This document shows, piece by piece, positions 8,725 to 16,771 of a stretch of DNA of 64,000 bases (positions within the stretch are counted from its first letter, which is position 1; the number at the start of each line of letters is the position of its first letter). The translations under genes and the position numbers were made by a program. The notes under the pieces were generated by a model. That model was not told the origin of the DNA. It made no database searches and saw only the letters and a list, made by a program, of their open reading frames with translations. The stretch is from assembly GCF_025790165.1 (NCBI RefSeq), contig NZ_CP094970.1:3038001-3102000 (forward strand), read 5' to 3'. Source of the DNA: Solicola gregarius. Its GTDB lineage: Bacteria; Actinomycetota; Actinomycetes; Propionibacteriales; Nocardioidaceae.

Positions 8725-8743
8725 GCGCCCACCATGTCGCACA

Positions 8744-8905
8744 GGCCGTGTCTCCGCATACCCCGTCGGCCCGCGTGCCTCCGCATCCCGACCGGCTGCG
8801 TTGCGGTCACTCGAAGGAGGACCGGCTACATCATCGCTCCCGCGCCTTGCCGGATCGGGCGCGGACACCCGCTCGCTGATCGAAGCGGCATGCGGAGACA
8901 CGACC
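8744..8905. repeat. Variable-arm element, copy 1 (162 bp)
   Basis: It begins GGCCGTGT and ends ACACGACC. The terminal arms CGTGTCTCCGCAT (8747-8759) and their exact complement (8890-8902) form a 13-bp inverted repeat. The interior matches the reverse complement of the element at 41271-41500 in several blocks: GCGTGCCTCCGCATCCC, CTCGAAGGAG, TCGCTCCCGCGC and CGGGCGCGGA. It lies between the divergent DinB and tsaD genes, so part of it may belong to their promoter region. No open reading frame of its own is convincing. Confidence 0.8.
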
Positions 8906-8947
8906 TACGCCGCGCGGCGTACAGCACATATTGCGGTGCACAATGAC

Positions 8948-9994
8948 ATGGTGAGCGAACCGAAGGTGTTGGGCATCGAGTCGTCGTGCGACGAAACGGG
9001 CGTCGGCATCGTCTGCGGTACGGAGCTGCTGGCGAACGCCGTCGCGAGCAGCGTCGAGGAGCACGTGCGCTTCGGCGGGGTCGTGCCCGAGGTCGCGAGC
9101 CGCGCGCACCTGCAGGCGATGGTGCCGATGCTGGAGAAGGCGCAGGCCGACGCGGGCATCGGCATCGAGGAGGTCGACGCGATCGCCGTGACGAGTGGGC
9201 CCGGGCTGACCGGCGCCCTGCTGGTCGGGATCGCTTCCGCGAAGGCACTCGCGCTCGCGTACGACAAGCCGCTGTACGGCGTGAACCATCTCGTCGGGCA
9301 TGTCGCCGTCGACCAGCTCGAGCACGGGCGCCTCCCGACGCCGTGTGTCGCGTTGCTGGTGAGCGGCGGACACACCTCGCTGCTGCTGGTCAACGACATC
9401 GCCACCGACGTACGCCTGCTCGGCGAGACGATGGACGACGCGGCAGGGGAGGCGTACGACAAGGTCGCCCGCCTGATCGGCCTCCCGTACCCCGGTGGCC
9501 CGCACATCGACAAGGCGGCGGCAGACGGCGATCCGAAGGCGATCGCGTTCCCGCGCGGGTTGACCGCGCCGAAGGACCGCGAGCGGTACCGGTTCGACTT
9601 CTCCTTCTCCGGCTTGAAGAGCGCGGTCGCGAGGTGGGTCGAGGCACGTGAGGGTTCGCCCGACGGCCTTCCGGTCGCCGATATCTGCGCGTCGTTCCAG
9701 GAGTCGGTGTGCGACGTACTCACCGCGAAGACGATCGACGCGTGCCTTGCCAACGGCGTCGAGCACCTGGTCATCGGCGGTGGCGTCGCGGCGAACGGCC
9801 GGCTGCGGGCGCTTGCGGAGGAGCGTGCCTCCGCCGCCGGCATCGAGGTGCGCGTACCGCGCCCGGCGCTGTGCACCGACAACGGCGCGATGATCGCTGC
9901 GCTCGGTGCCGAGGTCGTACGTCGGGGTCTGCGGCCGTCGGCGCTCGACATCGCCGCCGACTCGTCGATGCCGGTCACGACCGTCGTCGCGTAG
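8948..9994 (+). CDS. tsaD: tRNA N6-adenosine threonylcarbamoyltransferase TsaD
   Basis: 348 residues of the Kae1/Qri7/YgjD family. TsaD transfers threonylcarbamoyl from the AMP adduct to A37 of ANN-decoding tRNAs, with TsaB and TsaE. The sequence begins [16 protein letters not shown], has the metal-binding HLVGH near residue 113, the ASKA-fold motif [12 protein letters not shown], the family block [16 protein letters not shown] and the nucleotide-site segment [13 protein letters not shown]. The usual neighbours tsaB, tsaE and rimI are not next to it here. The ATG at 8948 was chosen over the longer open frame, which runs back through the repeat element; GTG at 8951 is an alternative. Confidence 0.96.
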   Translation: MVSEPKVLGIESSCDETGVGIVCGTELLANAVASSVEEHVRFGGVVPEVASRAHLQAMVPMLEKAQADAGIGIEEVDAIAVTSGPGLTGALLVGIASAKALALAYDKPLYGVNHLVGHVAVDQLEHGRLPTPCVALLVSGGHTSLLLVNDIATDVRLLGETMDDAAGEAYDKVARLIGLPYPGGPHIDKAAADGDPKAIAFPRGLTAPKDRERYRFDFSFSGLKSAVARWVEAREGSPDGLPVADICASFQESVCDVLTAKTIDACLANGVEHLVIGGGVAANGRLRALAEERASAAGIEVRVPRPALCTDNGAMIAALGAEVVRRGLRPSALDIAADSSMPVTTVVA

Positions 9995-10020
9995 TCGTCC
10001 CCTAGTCGTCCCGTACTTCC

Positions 10021-10082
10021 CGCCGAGGTACGGATTCCCGCCACATGGGTCGCCCCTATTGGCAGGACGCCGTACCTCGGCG
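10021..10082. repeat. 62-bp palindromic repeat, GAGGTACGG family, copy 1
   Basis: Arms CGCCGAGGTACGG (10021-10033) and their perfect complement (10070-10082) flank a 36-bp centre. Two other copies with the same arms and exactly the same 62-bp span lie at 11513-11574 and 36629-36690. This copy lies just 3' of tsaD. There is no T-run, so it is not a textbook terminator. Confidence 0.9.
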
Positions 10083-10096
10083 GTTGTGGCCGGGCC

Positions 10097-10141
10097 GTCT
10101 CGGTCTCGTTCGTTGCTACCATCGACGAACAGGACCGAGAC
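10097..10141 (+). promoter_or_regulatory. Inverted repeat around the -10 region of the DUF6412-yidC unit
   Basis: Two 17-bp arms, GTCTCGGTCTCGTTCGT (10097-10113) and ACGAACAGGACCGAGAC (10125-10141), match at 15 of 17 positions. The 11-bp centre contains TACCAT, which fits the TANNNT -10 pattern. It ends 15 bp before the ATG of the small membrane-protein gene. Both a repressor operator over the promoter and a leader hairpin are possible. Confidence 0.5.
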
Positions 10142-10156
10142 CGAAAGAGTGAACCG

Positions 10157-10462
10157 ATGCTGCAGCTGCTCTGGGTGATGGCGCAGTCCGTCACGCTGAC
10201 GCTCGGCGTCGCGCTCGGTCCGTTGCTGCCGCAGTCTCCGATCCAGGTCCTCGTCCTCGTGCTCGTCGGCGCGGCGGTGCTCGCCCTGCTGGCGCCCTGG
10301 ATCCTGATCAGTCTCCTGCGGCGGCTGTCGCTGAGGCCACAGTGCCCACCGCCGCGGTCGAGTCGAGCCGACTCTCTCGGTCACCGGGTGCCGGGTGCAC
10401 CGGGCACCCCCGGCTGTGCGTTCGCGCGCGCCCCGTCCGTCGCCGCTCTCGCCATCGCCTGA
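10157..10462 (+). CDS. Small membrane protein, DUF6412-like
   Basis: 101 residues. Two hydrophobic segments (about residues 2-20 and 28-52) are followed by a Cys/Pro/Arg-rich tail with little predicted structure. It resembles the DUF6412 proteins that often precede a second YidC gene in actinobacteria; that family call is from memory of gene context and is moderate. Function unknown. It is probably the first gene of a unit with yidC, although 261 bp separate them. A long inverted repeat overlaps its promoter. Confidence 0.6.
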   Translation: MLQLLWVMAQSVTLTLGVALGPLLPQSPIQVLVLVLVGAAVLALLAPWILISLLRRLSLRPQCPPPRSSRADSLGHRVPGAPGTPGCAFARAPSVAALAIA

Positions 10463-10723
10463 GCGACGTCTCCCTCTGCTGCGTTCGCAGCCGTGCTGCC
10501 GATGCTTCATGTCGGTACGCCGCGTACGAGTTCGTCGCTCCCGCTGGCGCCCGTTGCCCACGCCCGGTGCCGTACTGCGACCAGGTGAATCTCGACCGGC
10601 ACACGCCCGGTCGGCACTGATCGCCCTGCTCCGCGACGCGCCCGGGCTCGTACGACCACAGGGGTAGCGCCGTCGTTGCGCGGCCGCTCCCACCAGCGCA
10701 CAGACTTTGAGGGACCGAAACTC

Positions 10724-11494
10724 ATGAACATCTATGACTTCCCACCGATCGAGGCATTGATCACGGCCGCCTACTGGTTGGTCACCAACCTGAGCGATCT
10801 CCTGCAACCGCTGGTCGGAGCACCGAGCGCGGCGGTCGCGATCGTCCTGATGACCGTCGCCGTACGTACCCTGCTGATCCCCGTCGGCAGATCGCAGGTC
10901 AAGGCCGGCATCACGCGGCGGCGTCTCGCTCCCAAGATCGCAGAGCTGCGTCGTCGGCACGCAAAGAAGCCCGAGCGGTTGCAACGCGAGATCACGGAGC
11001 TCTACGCGAAGGAGAAGGCATCGCCGCTCGCCGGTTGCCTCCCGGTGCTTGCGCAGATGCCCATCCTGATGGCCGTGTACGGCTTGTTCGTTCACCAGAC
11101 GATCAACGACCATCCCAACGAGCTTCTCGGGCACACGCTGCTGGGGGTTCCGTTGGACGTGGGACTCGTCGGCCAGCTCAACGCCGGTGCCGTGACCTGG
11201 GTATCCGGAGGCGTGTTCATCGCCATCGTCGTCGTTGTCGCCGTCGTCGCGCAGGCATCGCGGCGGATGCTCATGCCGCCGCAGACTCCGGAGGAGACCG
11301 ATCCGCAGCCCGGAGTCCCCGATCTCAGCGGACTCACCCGAGCACTGAGCTTCATGCCGTTCATGACCGCGGTCATCGCCGCGTTCGTACCGCTCGCCGC
11401 CGGGCTCTACCTGATGACCACGACTGCGTGGACGCTCGCGGAGAGAGTCGTGCTGAACCGGCTCCTCGGAGTCGCGCGTCTCGATGCGACCTGA
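10724..11494 (+). CDS. yidC: Membrane protein insertase, YidC/Oxa1/Alb3 family
   Basis: 256 residues. YidC inserts and folds inner-membrane proteins, alone or with SecYEG. Visible family features are the cytoplasmic loop KAGITRRRLAPKIAELRRRH with the conserved Arg/Lys cluster, the segment ASPLAGCLPVLAQMPILMAVYGLF and the last two helices around residues 205-240. The first helix region AVAIVLMTVAVRTLLIPVGRSQ places the conserved Arg in the groove. It is shorter than the main YidC next to rnpA/jag and lacks that neighbourhood, so it is probably a second, specialised copy. GAGGGA precedes the ATG. Confidence 0.9.
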   Translation: MNIYDFPPIEALITAAYWLVTNLSDLLQPLVGAPSAAVAIVLMTVAVRTLLIPVGRSQVKAGITRRRLAPKIAELRRRHAKKPERLQREITELYAKEKASPLAGCLPVLAQMPILMAVYGLFVHQTINDHPNELLGHTLLGVPLDVGLVGQLNAGAVTWVSGGVFIAIVVVVAVVAQASRRMLMPPQTPEETDPQPGVPDLSGLTRALSFMPFMTAVIAAFVPLAAGLYLMTTTAWTLAERVVLNRLLGVARLDAT

Positions 11495-11512
11495 AGGCCG
11501 GCGCGCACTCCG

Positions 11513-11574
11513 CGCCGAGGTACGGGCTCCCGCCCCATGGCGGCCTCTGATCGGCCGGAATCCGTACCTCGGCG
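11513..11574. repeat. 62-bp palindromic repeat, GAGGTACGG family, copy 2
   Basis: The 13-bp arms are identical to those at 10021-10082, again with a 62-bp span. The centre contains CCCGCCCCATGG, related to the CCCGCCCATGG of copy 3. It starts 18 bp after the yidC stop and lies upstream of the GH3 lipoprotein gene. It could act at the mRNA 3' end of yidC. Confidence 0.9.
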
Positions 11575-11629
11575 GGTGGTGGCGGGCCCGGTCGAGCGAT
11601 GCGAGTACGTGCGGCATGCTGGATGGCCT

Positions 11630-13252
11630 ATGACGTCCTTGCGTATGCGTACCGCAGCCGTGGTCGCGACGCTCGCCCTCGCGGCGACCGCGTGCTCCGG
11701 CGACGGCGGGTCCGACGAGTCGAGCGCCCAACCGTCCGACGGCGAGTCCGGCGAGCCGACCAGTTCGCCGAGCACACCGCCGGGCGACGACGCCGAGCCG
11801 ACGGGCTGGGGGCCGACCACCGCCGAGCTCGGCCGGGCGCGCTCGTACGTCGACGACCTGAGCGTCGACGAGCTCGCCGGCCAGCTGGTGATCGCCACGT
11901 ACGACGGCACGGAGGCCCCGGTCGACCTCGTACGCGACCTGCACCTCGGCGGGGTGATCGCGATGGAGCCGAACATCGAGTCGGTCGACCAGATCACGCA
12001 CGTCAACGACACCCTGCAGCGCGAGTCCGGGCGCGACTTTCCCCTGTGGCTGAGCGTCGACCAGGAGGGCGGCATCGTCAACCGGCTGAACGACACGATG
12101 ACGCCGTTCCCGACCTACATGACGTACGGCGCCGCCGACCGGCCGAAGGTCACGACGCGGGCGGCGCGGGCATCGGGCGAGGAGCTTCGCAGCGCCGGTT
12201 TCACGGCGGTGTACTCGCCCGACGCCGACGTCACCGCCGGGCCGCAGGACCCGACGATCGGCAGCCGGTCCGCCGGTAGCCGTCCGCCGCTCGTGTCCCG
12301 GACCGTGCAGGCATCGGTGCGCGGGTACGAACGGGCAGGCATCGCGTCAGTGATCAAGCACTTCCCCGGCCATGGCGCGCTGACCACCGACTCCCATGAG
12401 GCGCTGCCGACACAGCAAGAACCGCTGCGCCGCGTACGAAAGCGCGACTACCGGCCGTTCGTCGACGCGATCGACGCCGGCGCGCCGGCGGTGATGATCG
12501 GGCACGTCGACATCCCTGCGCTCGACGACGGCGTACCGGCCTCCCTGTCGCGCAAGGTGATCACCGGCGAGCTCCGCAAACGCCTCGGGTTCGATGGCGT
12601 GGTGCTCACCGATGCCATGAACATGGGCGCGATCGTCGACGAGTACGGCGCCGCCGAGGCCGCGGTCATGACCGTGCAGGCCGGCAGCGACCTGGTGCTG
12701 ATGCCCGCCGACACCGAGGCGGCGGTCGGTGCGATCGCCGCGGCCATCGAGTCGGGGGAGATCCCGGAGAAGCAGGCGCGCGACTCGGCGGCGCGGACGA
12801 TCGCGCTGCTGCTGCACGAGGATGCCCAGCCGAAGCCCGATGCCGGCCCGGGCGAGCACGTACGCGACTCGCTCGCCGCGTCGAAGGCTGCGGTGACGGT
12901 CGTCGACGGTCCGTGCAAGGGTCCGCTGGTCGACGGAGCCGTACAGCCGGTGGGCGACGAGGACGCGGTTGCCGCGTTCACCGCCGCCGCCGAGAAGGCG
13001 GGCTTGACGGTCGGCGGCGGACCCACCCTGACGTTCATCGGTTGGGGTGGCTCGTCGGGCAGCGGCGACATCGTCGTCACGACCGACACCCCGTACGCAC
13101 TCGGCGACAGCACCGCGAGCACGGCGAAGATCGCCCTCTACGGCGAGACACCGCAGGCGATGCAGGCTCTGGTGCACGTACTGCAAGGCAAGGCGGCGGC
13201 TCCCGGACGACTCCCGGTGCCGGTCGAAGGCGTGCAACGCCGAGGCTGCTGA
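11630..13252 (+). CDS. Glycoside hydrolase family 3 lipoprotein (NagZ-like beta-N-acetylhexosaminidase)
   Basis: 540 residues. A lipoprotein signal ends in LAATACSG, followed by a Ser/Asp/Pro-rich linker, then the GH3 barrel from about residue 65. The NagZ signature KHFPGHG and the catalytic dyad His in TDSHEALP are present. The nucleophile Asp lies in GVVLTDAMNMGAI. Gram-positive NagZ homologues remove GlcNAc from muropeptides outside the membrane during wall recycling. A C-terminal extension of about 150 residues follows, with TASTAKIALYGETPQAMQAL near its end, as in longer two-domain NagZ proteins. Start ATG 11630 begins the signal peptide. Confidence 0.88.
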   Translation: MTSLRMRTAAVVATLALAATACSGDGGSDESSAQPSDGESGEPTSSPSTPPGDDAEPTGWGPTTAELGRARSYVDDLSVDELAGQLVIATYDGTEAPVDLVRDLHLGGVIAMEPNIESVDQITHVNDTLQRESGRDFPLWLSVDQEGGIVNRLNDTMTPFPTYMTYGAADRPKVTTRAARASGEELRSAGFTAVYSPDADVTAGPQDPTIGSRSAGSRPPLVSRTVQASVRGYERAGIASVIKHFPGHGALTTDSHEALPTQQEPLRRVRKRDYRPFVDAIDAGAPAVMIGHVDIPALDDGVPASLSRKVITGELRKRLGFDGVVLTDAMNMGAIVDEYGAAEAAVMTVQAGSDLVLMPADTEAAVGAIAAAIESGEIPEKQARDSAARTIALLLHEDAQPKPDAGPGEHVRDSLAASKAAVTVVDGPCKGPLVDGAVQPVGDEDAVAAFTAAAEKAGLTVGGGPTLTFIGWGGSSGSGDIVVTTDTPYALGDSTASTAKIALYGETPQAMQALVHVLQGKAAAPGRLPVPVEGVQRRGC

Positions 13253-13267
13253 CCTCGCGTACGCGCG

Positions 13268-13334
13268 CCCCGTGGGCATGACGTACGAGTGGCGACACGC
13301 CGGCGTGTCGCGCCCGAACGTCATGCCCACGGGG
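13268..13334. repeat. 67-bp nested palindrome, GGGCATGACGT family, copy 1
   Basis: Outer arms CCCCGTGGGCATGACGT (13268-13284) and their exact complement (13318-13334) enclose a perfect 18-bp palindrome CGACACGCCGGCGTGTCG (13293-13310). It lies in the gap between the GH3 gene and the convergent sigma-factor gene, where a bidirectional terminator would be expected. No T-run is present. The inner palindrome and the GGGCATGACGT arm are shared with 16710-16771. Confidence 0.9.
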
Positions 13335-13352
13335 TGGGTGAGGCGACGGCGG

Positions 13353-14261
13353 TCAGCGGGGTTGTGACAGCAGCGCGATCATGTCGCCGACCTCGCCGAG
13401 GTGCTGCAGCTTGTCGGGGTTGATCTGGTTGCGGAGAGCGGTGACGGCGTCGTCTCCGATGTCGAGGGTCAGTACGCCCAGCACCAGGTCGTCGCCCGTA
13501 CGTAGGATCATCGCCGGCTGACCGTTGGCGCGCGTACGGTCCAGGCGAACGTCGAGCCGCTTCCCCTGACGCAGCAGCCCGAACAGGAACCTCGCCACGG
13601 CGCCGCTGCCCGTCACGGGGACGCGCACGGCAGGCGCCTTGCCGCCGCCGTCGCCGTAGAACGTGGCGTCTTCGGCGAGCAGCTGCTCCAGCGACTCCAG
13701 CTCACCACGTTCGATGGCGGCGAAGAACGCGTTGGCCAGCTCATCCTGCCGCTCGGCCGGCGCCAGCTGCGGCTGTTCCGCCTCGAGGTGTCGCTTGGCG
13801 CGGACGAGCAGCTGGCGGCAGTTCGCCTCCGACTTGTCCACGATCGCAGCGATCTCGGCGTAGTCGTACGCGAACACCTCGCGCAGCAGGAAGACCGCGC
13901 GCTCCACCGGCGACAGCTTCTCGAGCACCACGAGGAACGCCGCCGTGACGGTCTCCCCGAGCTCGATCCGATGCGCGGGATCTGCGTCGTCGTCGAGGAT
14001 CGGCTCGGGCAGCCACGGACCCACGTACGACTCGCGGCGTGCCCGCGCCGAGCGAAGCGTGTCGATGGCGACGCGGGTCGTCACCGTCGTCGCGTACGCC
14101 TCGGGGTTGTCCAGCGCGGTGCCGTCGGTGATCGACCGGTGTATGCGCAGGAACGCGTCCTGGACGACGTCCTCGGCTTCGCTGACGCTGCCGAGCATCC
14201 GGTACGCGATCGAGAACATCAAGGGGCGCAGCTCGTCGTGCTCGAGCGCGAGATCGGTCAT
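13353..14261 (-). CDS. ECF41-group RNA polymerase sigma factor with SnoaL-like C-terminal domain
   Basis: 302 residues. Sigma-2 (FSIAYRMLGSVSEAEDVVQDAF) and sigma-4 (LSPVERAVFLLREVF, then DYAEIAAIVDKSEANCRQLLVRAKRHL) are followed by a SnoaL-like extension of about 110 residues. All three ECF41 hallmarks are present: WLPEP in the linker, DGGGK, and NPDKL near the C-terminus. In ECF41 factors the extension replaces an anti-sigma factor and modulates activity. The divergent epimerase gene is the characteristic partner, and its promoter carries the ECF41 recognition sequence. GGAGGT lies directly before the ATG at 14261. Confidence 0.93.
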   Translation of the reverse strand: MTDLALEHDELRPLMFSIAYRMLGSVSEAEDVVQDAFLRIHRSITDGTALDNPEAYATTVTTRVAIDTLRSARARRESYVGPWLPEPILDDDADPAHRIELGETVTAAFLVVLEKLSPVERAVFLLREVFAYDYAEIAAIVDKSEANCRQLLVRAKRHLEAEQPQLAPAERQDELANAFFAAIERGELESLEQLLAEDATFYGDGGGKAPAVRVPVTGSGAVARFLFGLLRQGKRLDVRLDRTRANGQPAMILRTGDDLVLGVLTLDIGDDAVTALRNQINPDKLQHLGEVGDMIALLSQPR

Positions 14262-14285
14262 ACCTCCAGAAAAGCACAGCCGACC

Positions 14286-14312
14286 TGTCACAGGGCCCCT
14301 GGATCTCCCGTC
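14286..14312 (+). promoter_or_regulatory. ECF41-type promoter of the epimerase gene
   Basis: TGTCACA (14286-14292), a 16-bp spacer, then CGTC (14309-14312). This equals the ECF41 consensus reported for Bacillus and Rhodobacter members (TGTCACA-N16-CGTC). It faces the epimerase ATG at 14344, leaving a leader of about 25 nt with GAAGGAGAAC as ribosome site. Confidence 0.8.
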
Positions 14313-14343
14313 GAACGGGGAAACATCATCGAAGGAGAACATC

Positions 14344-15288
14344 ATGCGAGTCTTCGTAGCCGGCGCAACCGGCGCCGTCGGCCGTCCGCTGATCCGGATG
14401 CTCGTCGACGAGGGTCACGACGTGGTCGGCACCACGGGTACGCCGGCCAACGTGGATGCGGTCACCGATCTCGGCGCGACCGCGGTCGTCATGGACGGCC
14501 TCGACCCTGAGAGCGTACGCAGAGCCGTGGTCGAGAGCAGGCCGGACGTCGTCATCCATCAGCTCACCGCGCTGAAGGCGATCACGGGCAACATGCGCAA
14601 GTTCGACGCCGACTTCGCCGTCACCAACCGGCTCCGCGCCGAGACGACCGACAGCCTGCTCGCGGCCGCACGGGAAAGTGGCGTGAAGCGGTTCATCGCC
14701 CAGAGCTTCACCGGATGGACCAATCCGAAGGACCGTACGGGCCTCGCGACCGAGGACGAGCCGCTCGACCCGCATCCGACGAAGCACTCGCGCAACACGC
14801 TCGCCGGAATCGCGCACCTGGAGAAGGTGGTGCCGGCGGAGCCGGGTATGACGGGCATCGTGCTGCGGTACGGCTTCCTGTACGGGCCGGGCACGGGCCT
14901 GAACCGCGGTGGTGACATGTCGGAGCTGATCCGCGAGGGCAAGTTCCCGATCGTCGGCGGTGGCGGAGGGGTCTGGCCGATGGTGCACGTCGAGGATGCT
15001 GCGCTGGCGGCCGCTCGTGCGGTCGAGCACGGCGACGCCGGCCTCTACAACGTGGTCGACGACGATCCGGCGCTGGTGCGCGACTGGCTGCCCGCACTCG
15101 CCGCGGAGCTCGGGGCCAAGCCGCCGATGCGACTGCCCCGGTGGCTCGGCCGGGTGGTCGCAGGCGAGCACGCGGTCTCGTTGATGACCAGCATGCGCGG
15201 GTCGTCGAACGCGAAGGCCAAGCGCGAGCTCGGCTGGGAGCTGAAGTACCCGTCGTGGCGCGAAGGCTTCAAGCACGGCATCGGGTGA
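14344..15288 (+). CDS. NAD-dependent epimerase/dehydratase (ECF41 partner, COE class)
   Basis: 314 residues of the extended SDR superfamily. The N-terminal cofactor motif is VFVAGATGAVGRPLIRML. A YxxxK-like pair is not clear; the expected region reads HPTKHSRNTLAGIAHLEK, so sugar-epimerase chemistry is uncertain. ECF41 sigma factors are regularly found beside one of three enzyme types (carboxymuconolactone decarboxylase, oxidoreductase or epimerase), and this is the epimerase version. The gene is transcribed divergently from the sigma factor, and is the likely sole direct target in this window. Confidence 0.88.
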   Translation: MRVFVAGATGAVGRPLIRMLVDEGHDVVGTTGTPANVDAVTDLGATAVVMDGLDPESVRRAVVESRPDVVIHQLTALKAITGNMRKFDADFAVTNRLRAETTDSLLAAARESGVKRFIAQSFTGWTNPKDRTGLATEDEPLDPHPTKHSRNTLAGIAHLEKVVPAEPGMTGIVLRYGFLYGPGTGLNRGGDMSELIREGKFPIVGGGGGVWPMVHVEDAALAAARAVEHGDAGLYNVVDDDPALVRDWLPALAAELGAKPPMRLPRWLGRVVAGEHAVSLMTSMRGSSNAKAKRELGWELKYPSWREGFKHGIG

Positions 15289-15377
15289 CTCTCTGGCAGG
15301 GGATAGTCAACGCAACGGAAATCGTGTTTGCTGACTGTGGCGTACGACACGATCGACCGTTATCGAGAGGGAGCCCA

Positions 15378-16700
15378 ATGAAAAGAGCGTCGATGAATAT
15401 CCGCGTTGTTCTTGGCGCGCCCATTGCCGCGGGGCTCGTCGCGGCGGCGCTGGCCGCGTTGCCGGCGAACGCGGCGCCGTCCGACGAGGACGCGCCGCGC
15501 AGCATCTCCTACCAGCGCTTCGACGACAGCGACGAGTTCCTCGAGGGGAAGTTCAAGGACGTCCACCTGCGCGGCGACCGCCTCGCGCTCGGGCGGCACA
15601 CCAAGCGCTCGACGACCTACCGCGACCCGTTCGGCTCGAAGCAGATCCGTCGCTACGACGTGGGCAGCTGGACGTCGCCGGTCGTACGCCTCGGGTTCGG
15701 CGCGACACAGGCGGTGCCGTCCTGGAACGCGAAGACGCCGACGGGCAGCTGGGTGGAGACCCGCTTCCGCGGTCGCCATGCGGACGGCAGCTGGACGAAG
15801 TGGTACGTGATGGGTCGCTGGACCAGCGGAATGAACTTCAAGCGCGGCGACATCCACCGCACCTCGGTCGACGGACAGGGCGACGCCGACGGCACAGTCT
15901 GGACCGACACCTTCGCGGCCGAGGACGGCAAGGAGGTCGAGGCGTACCAGCTGCGCGTACGCCTGATGAGCCCACATGACGTTCGGAAGAAGAAAGTGCC
16001 GAGCGTCAGCGCCGTCGGCGCGATGGCGTCGGAGGACGCGGGCGACCCGGGGCCGACGAGCGAGCCGACCCTCGACCACGCGGTCGAGCTCGATGTACCG
16101 CAGTTCTCGCAGAACATCCACAAGGGCGAGTACCCCGAGTTCGGTGGCGGTGGGCAGGTCTGGTGCTCGCCGACGTCGACGACGATGGTGCAGTACTCGT
16201 GGGGCAAGAAGTATCACGTGAAGAAGCGGGAGCTCCGCGACATCGACGCGCCCAAAGGTGACCCGCAGGTCGACTACGCGGCGATGAACGCGTGGGACTA
16301 CGCGTACGACGGGGCGGGCAACTGGCCGTTCAACGCGGCGTACGCCTCGACGTTTGGTCTCGACACGTTCGTCACCCGGCTGCGCTCGCTCGCCGAGGTC
16401 GAGCGGTTCGTCGACGCCGGCATCCCGGTCGTCGTCTCGCTCGCGTTCACCGAGGAGGAGATGCCGGAGGCGGGTTACAGCACCGACGGTCACCTGATGG
16501 TCGTACGCGGCTTCACCGAGGACGGCGACCCGATCCTGAACGACCCGGCGTCGGACACCAACGAGGGCGTACGCAACGTCTACACGCGCGAGAACTTCGA
16601 GAACGTGTGGCAGAAGTCGTCCGAGGGTGTCGTGTACATCTACCACCCGAAGAACGTCGACCTCCCCGAGAACGTCGAGGGCGCGCCCGCCAACTGGTAG
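15378..16700 (+). CDS. Secreted C39-like cysteine peptidase
   Basis: 440 residues. A signal peptide ends near ANAAPSDE (residue 33). The first 200 residues form a beta-rich region (SWTSPVVRLGFGATQAVPSW, then GSWVETRFRGRHADGSWTKW) of the kind found before peptidase C39-like domains. The peptidase domain starts near 225 (LDVPQFSQNIHKGEYPEFGG). Catalytic residues are Cys in GQVWCSPTSTTM, His in STDGHLMVVRGF and Asp/Asn in ILNDPASD. It is predicted to act outside the cell on peptides or wall-linked substrates. No secretion or bacteriocin partner is nearby. ATG 15378 follows GAGAGGGAG. Confidence 0.85.
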   Translation: MKRASMNIRVVLGAPIAAGLVAAALAALPANAAPSDEDAPRSISYQRFDDSDEFLEGKFKDVHLRGDRLALGRHTKRSTTYRDPFGSKQIRRYDVGSWTSPVVRLGFGATQAVPSWNAKTPTGSWVETRFRGRHADGSWTKWYVMGRWTSGMNFKRGDIHRTSVDGQGDADGTVWTDTFAAEDGKEVEAYQLRVRLMSPHDVRKKKVPSVSAVGAMASEDAGDPGPTSEPTLDHAVELDVPQFSQNIHKGEYPEFGGGGQVWCSPTSTTMVQYSWGKKYHVKKRELRDIDAPKGDPQVDYAAMNAWDYAYDGAGNWPFNAAYASTFGLDTFVTRLRSLAEVERFVDAGIPVVVSLAFTEEEMPEAGYSTDGHLMVVRGFTEDGDPILNDPASDTNEGVRNVYTRENFENVWQKSSEGVVYIYHPKNVDLPENVEGAPANW

Positions 16701-16709
16701 CCACAACCG

Positions 16710-16771
16710 CGCTGGGCATGACGTTCGCGCGCGACACGCCGGCGTGTCGCGCGCAAACGTCATGCCCAGCG
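16710..16771. repeat. 62-bp near-perfect palindrome, GGGCATGACGT family, copy 2
   Basis: Two 31-base halves (16710-16740 and 16741-16771) are reverse complements at 30 of 31 positions, with no loop. The centre GCGACACGCCGGCGTGTCGC and the outer GGGCATGACGT word are shared with 13268-13334. It lies between convergent genes and supplies the TGA stop (complement of 16760-16762) of the methyltransferase gene. Confidence 0.92.

Noticed and set aside
8831-12001. Very long minus-strand open frame opposite tsaD, yidC and the GH3 gene
   Set aside because: It is antisense to clearly conserved genes, has Arg/Asp/His-rich composition typical of high-GC shadow frames and no recognisable domain.
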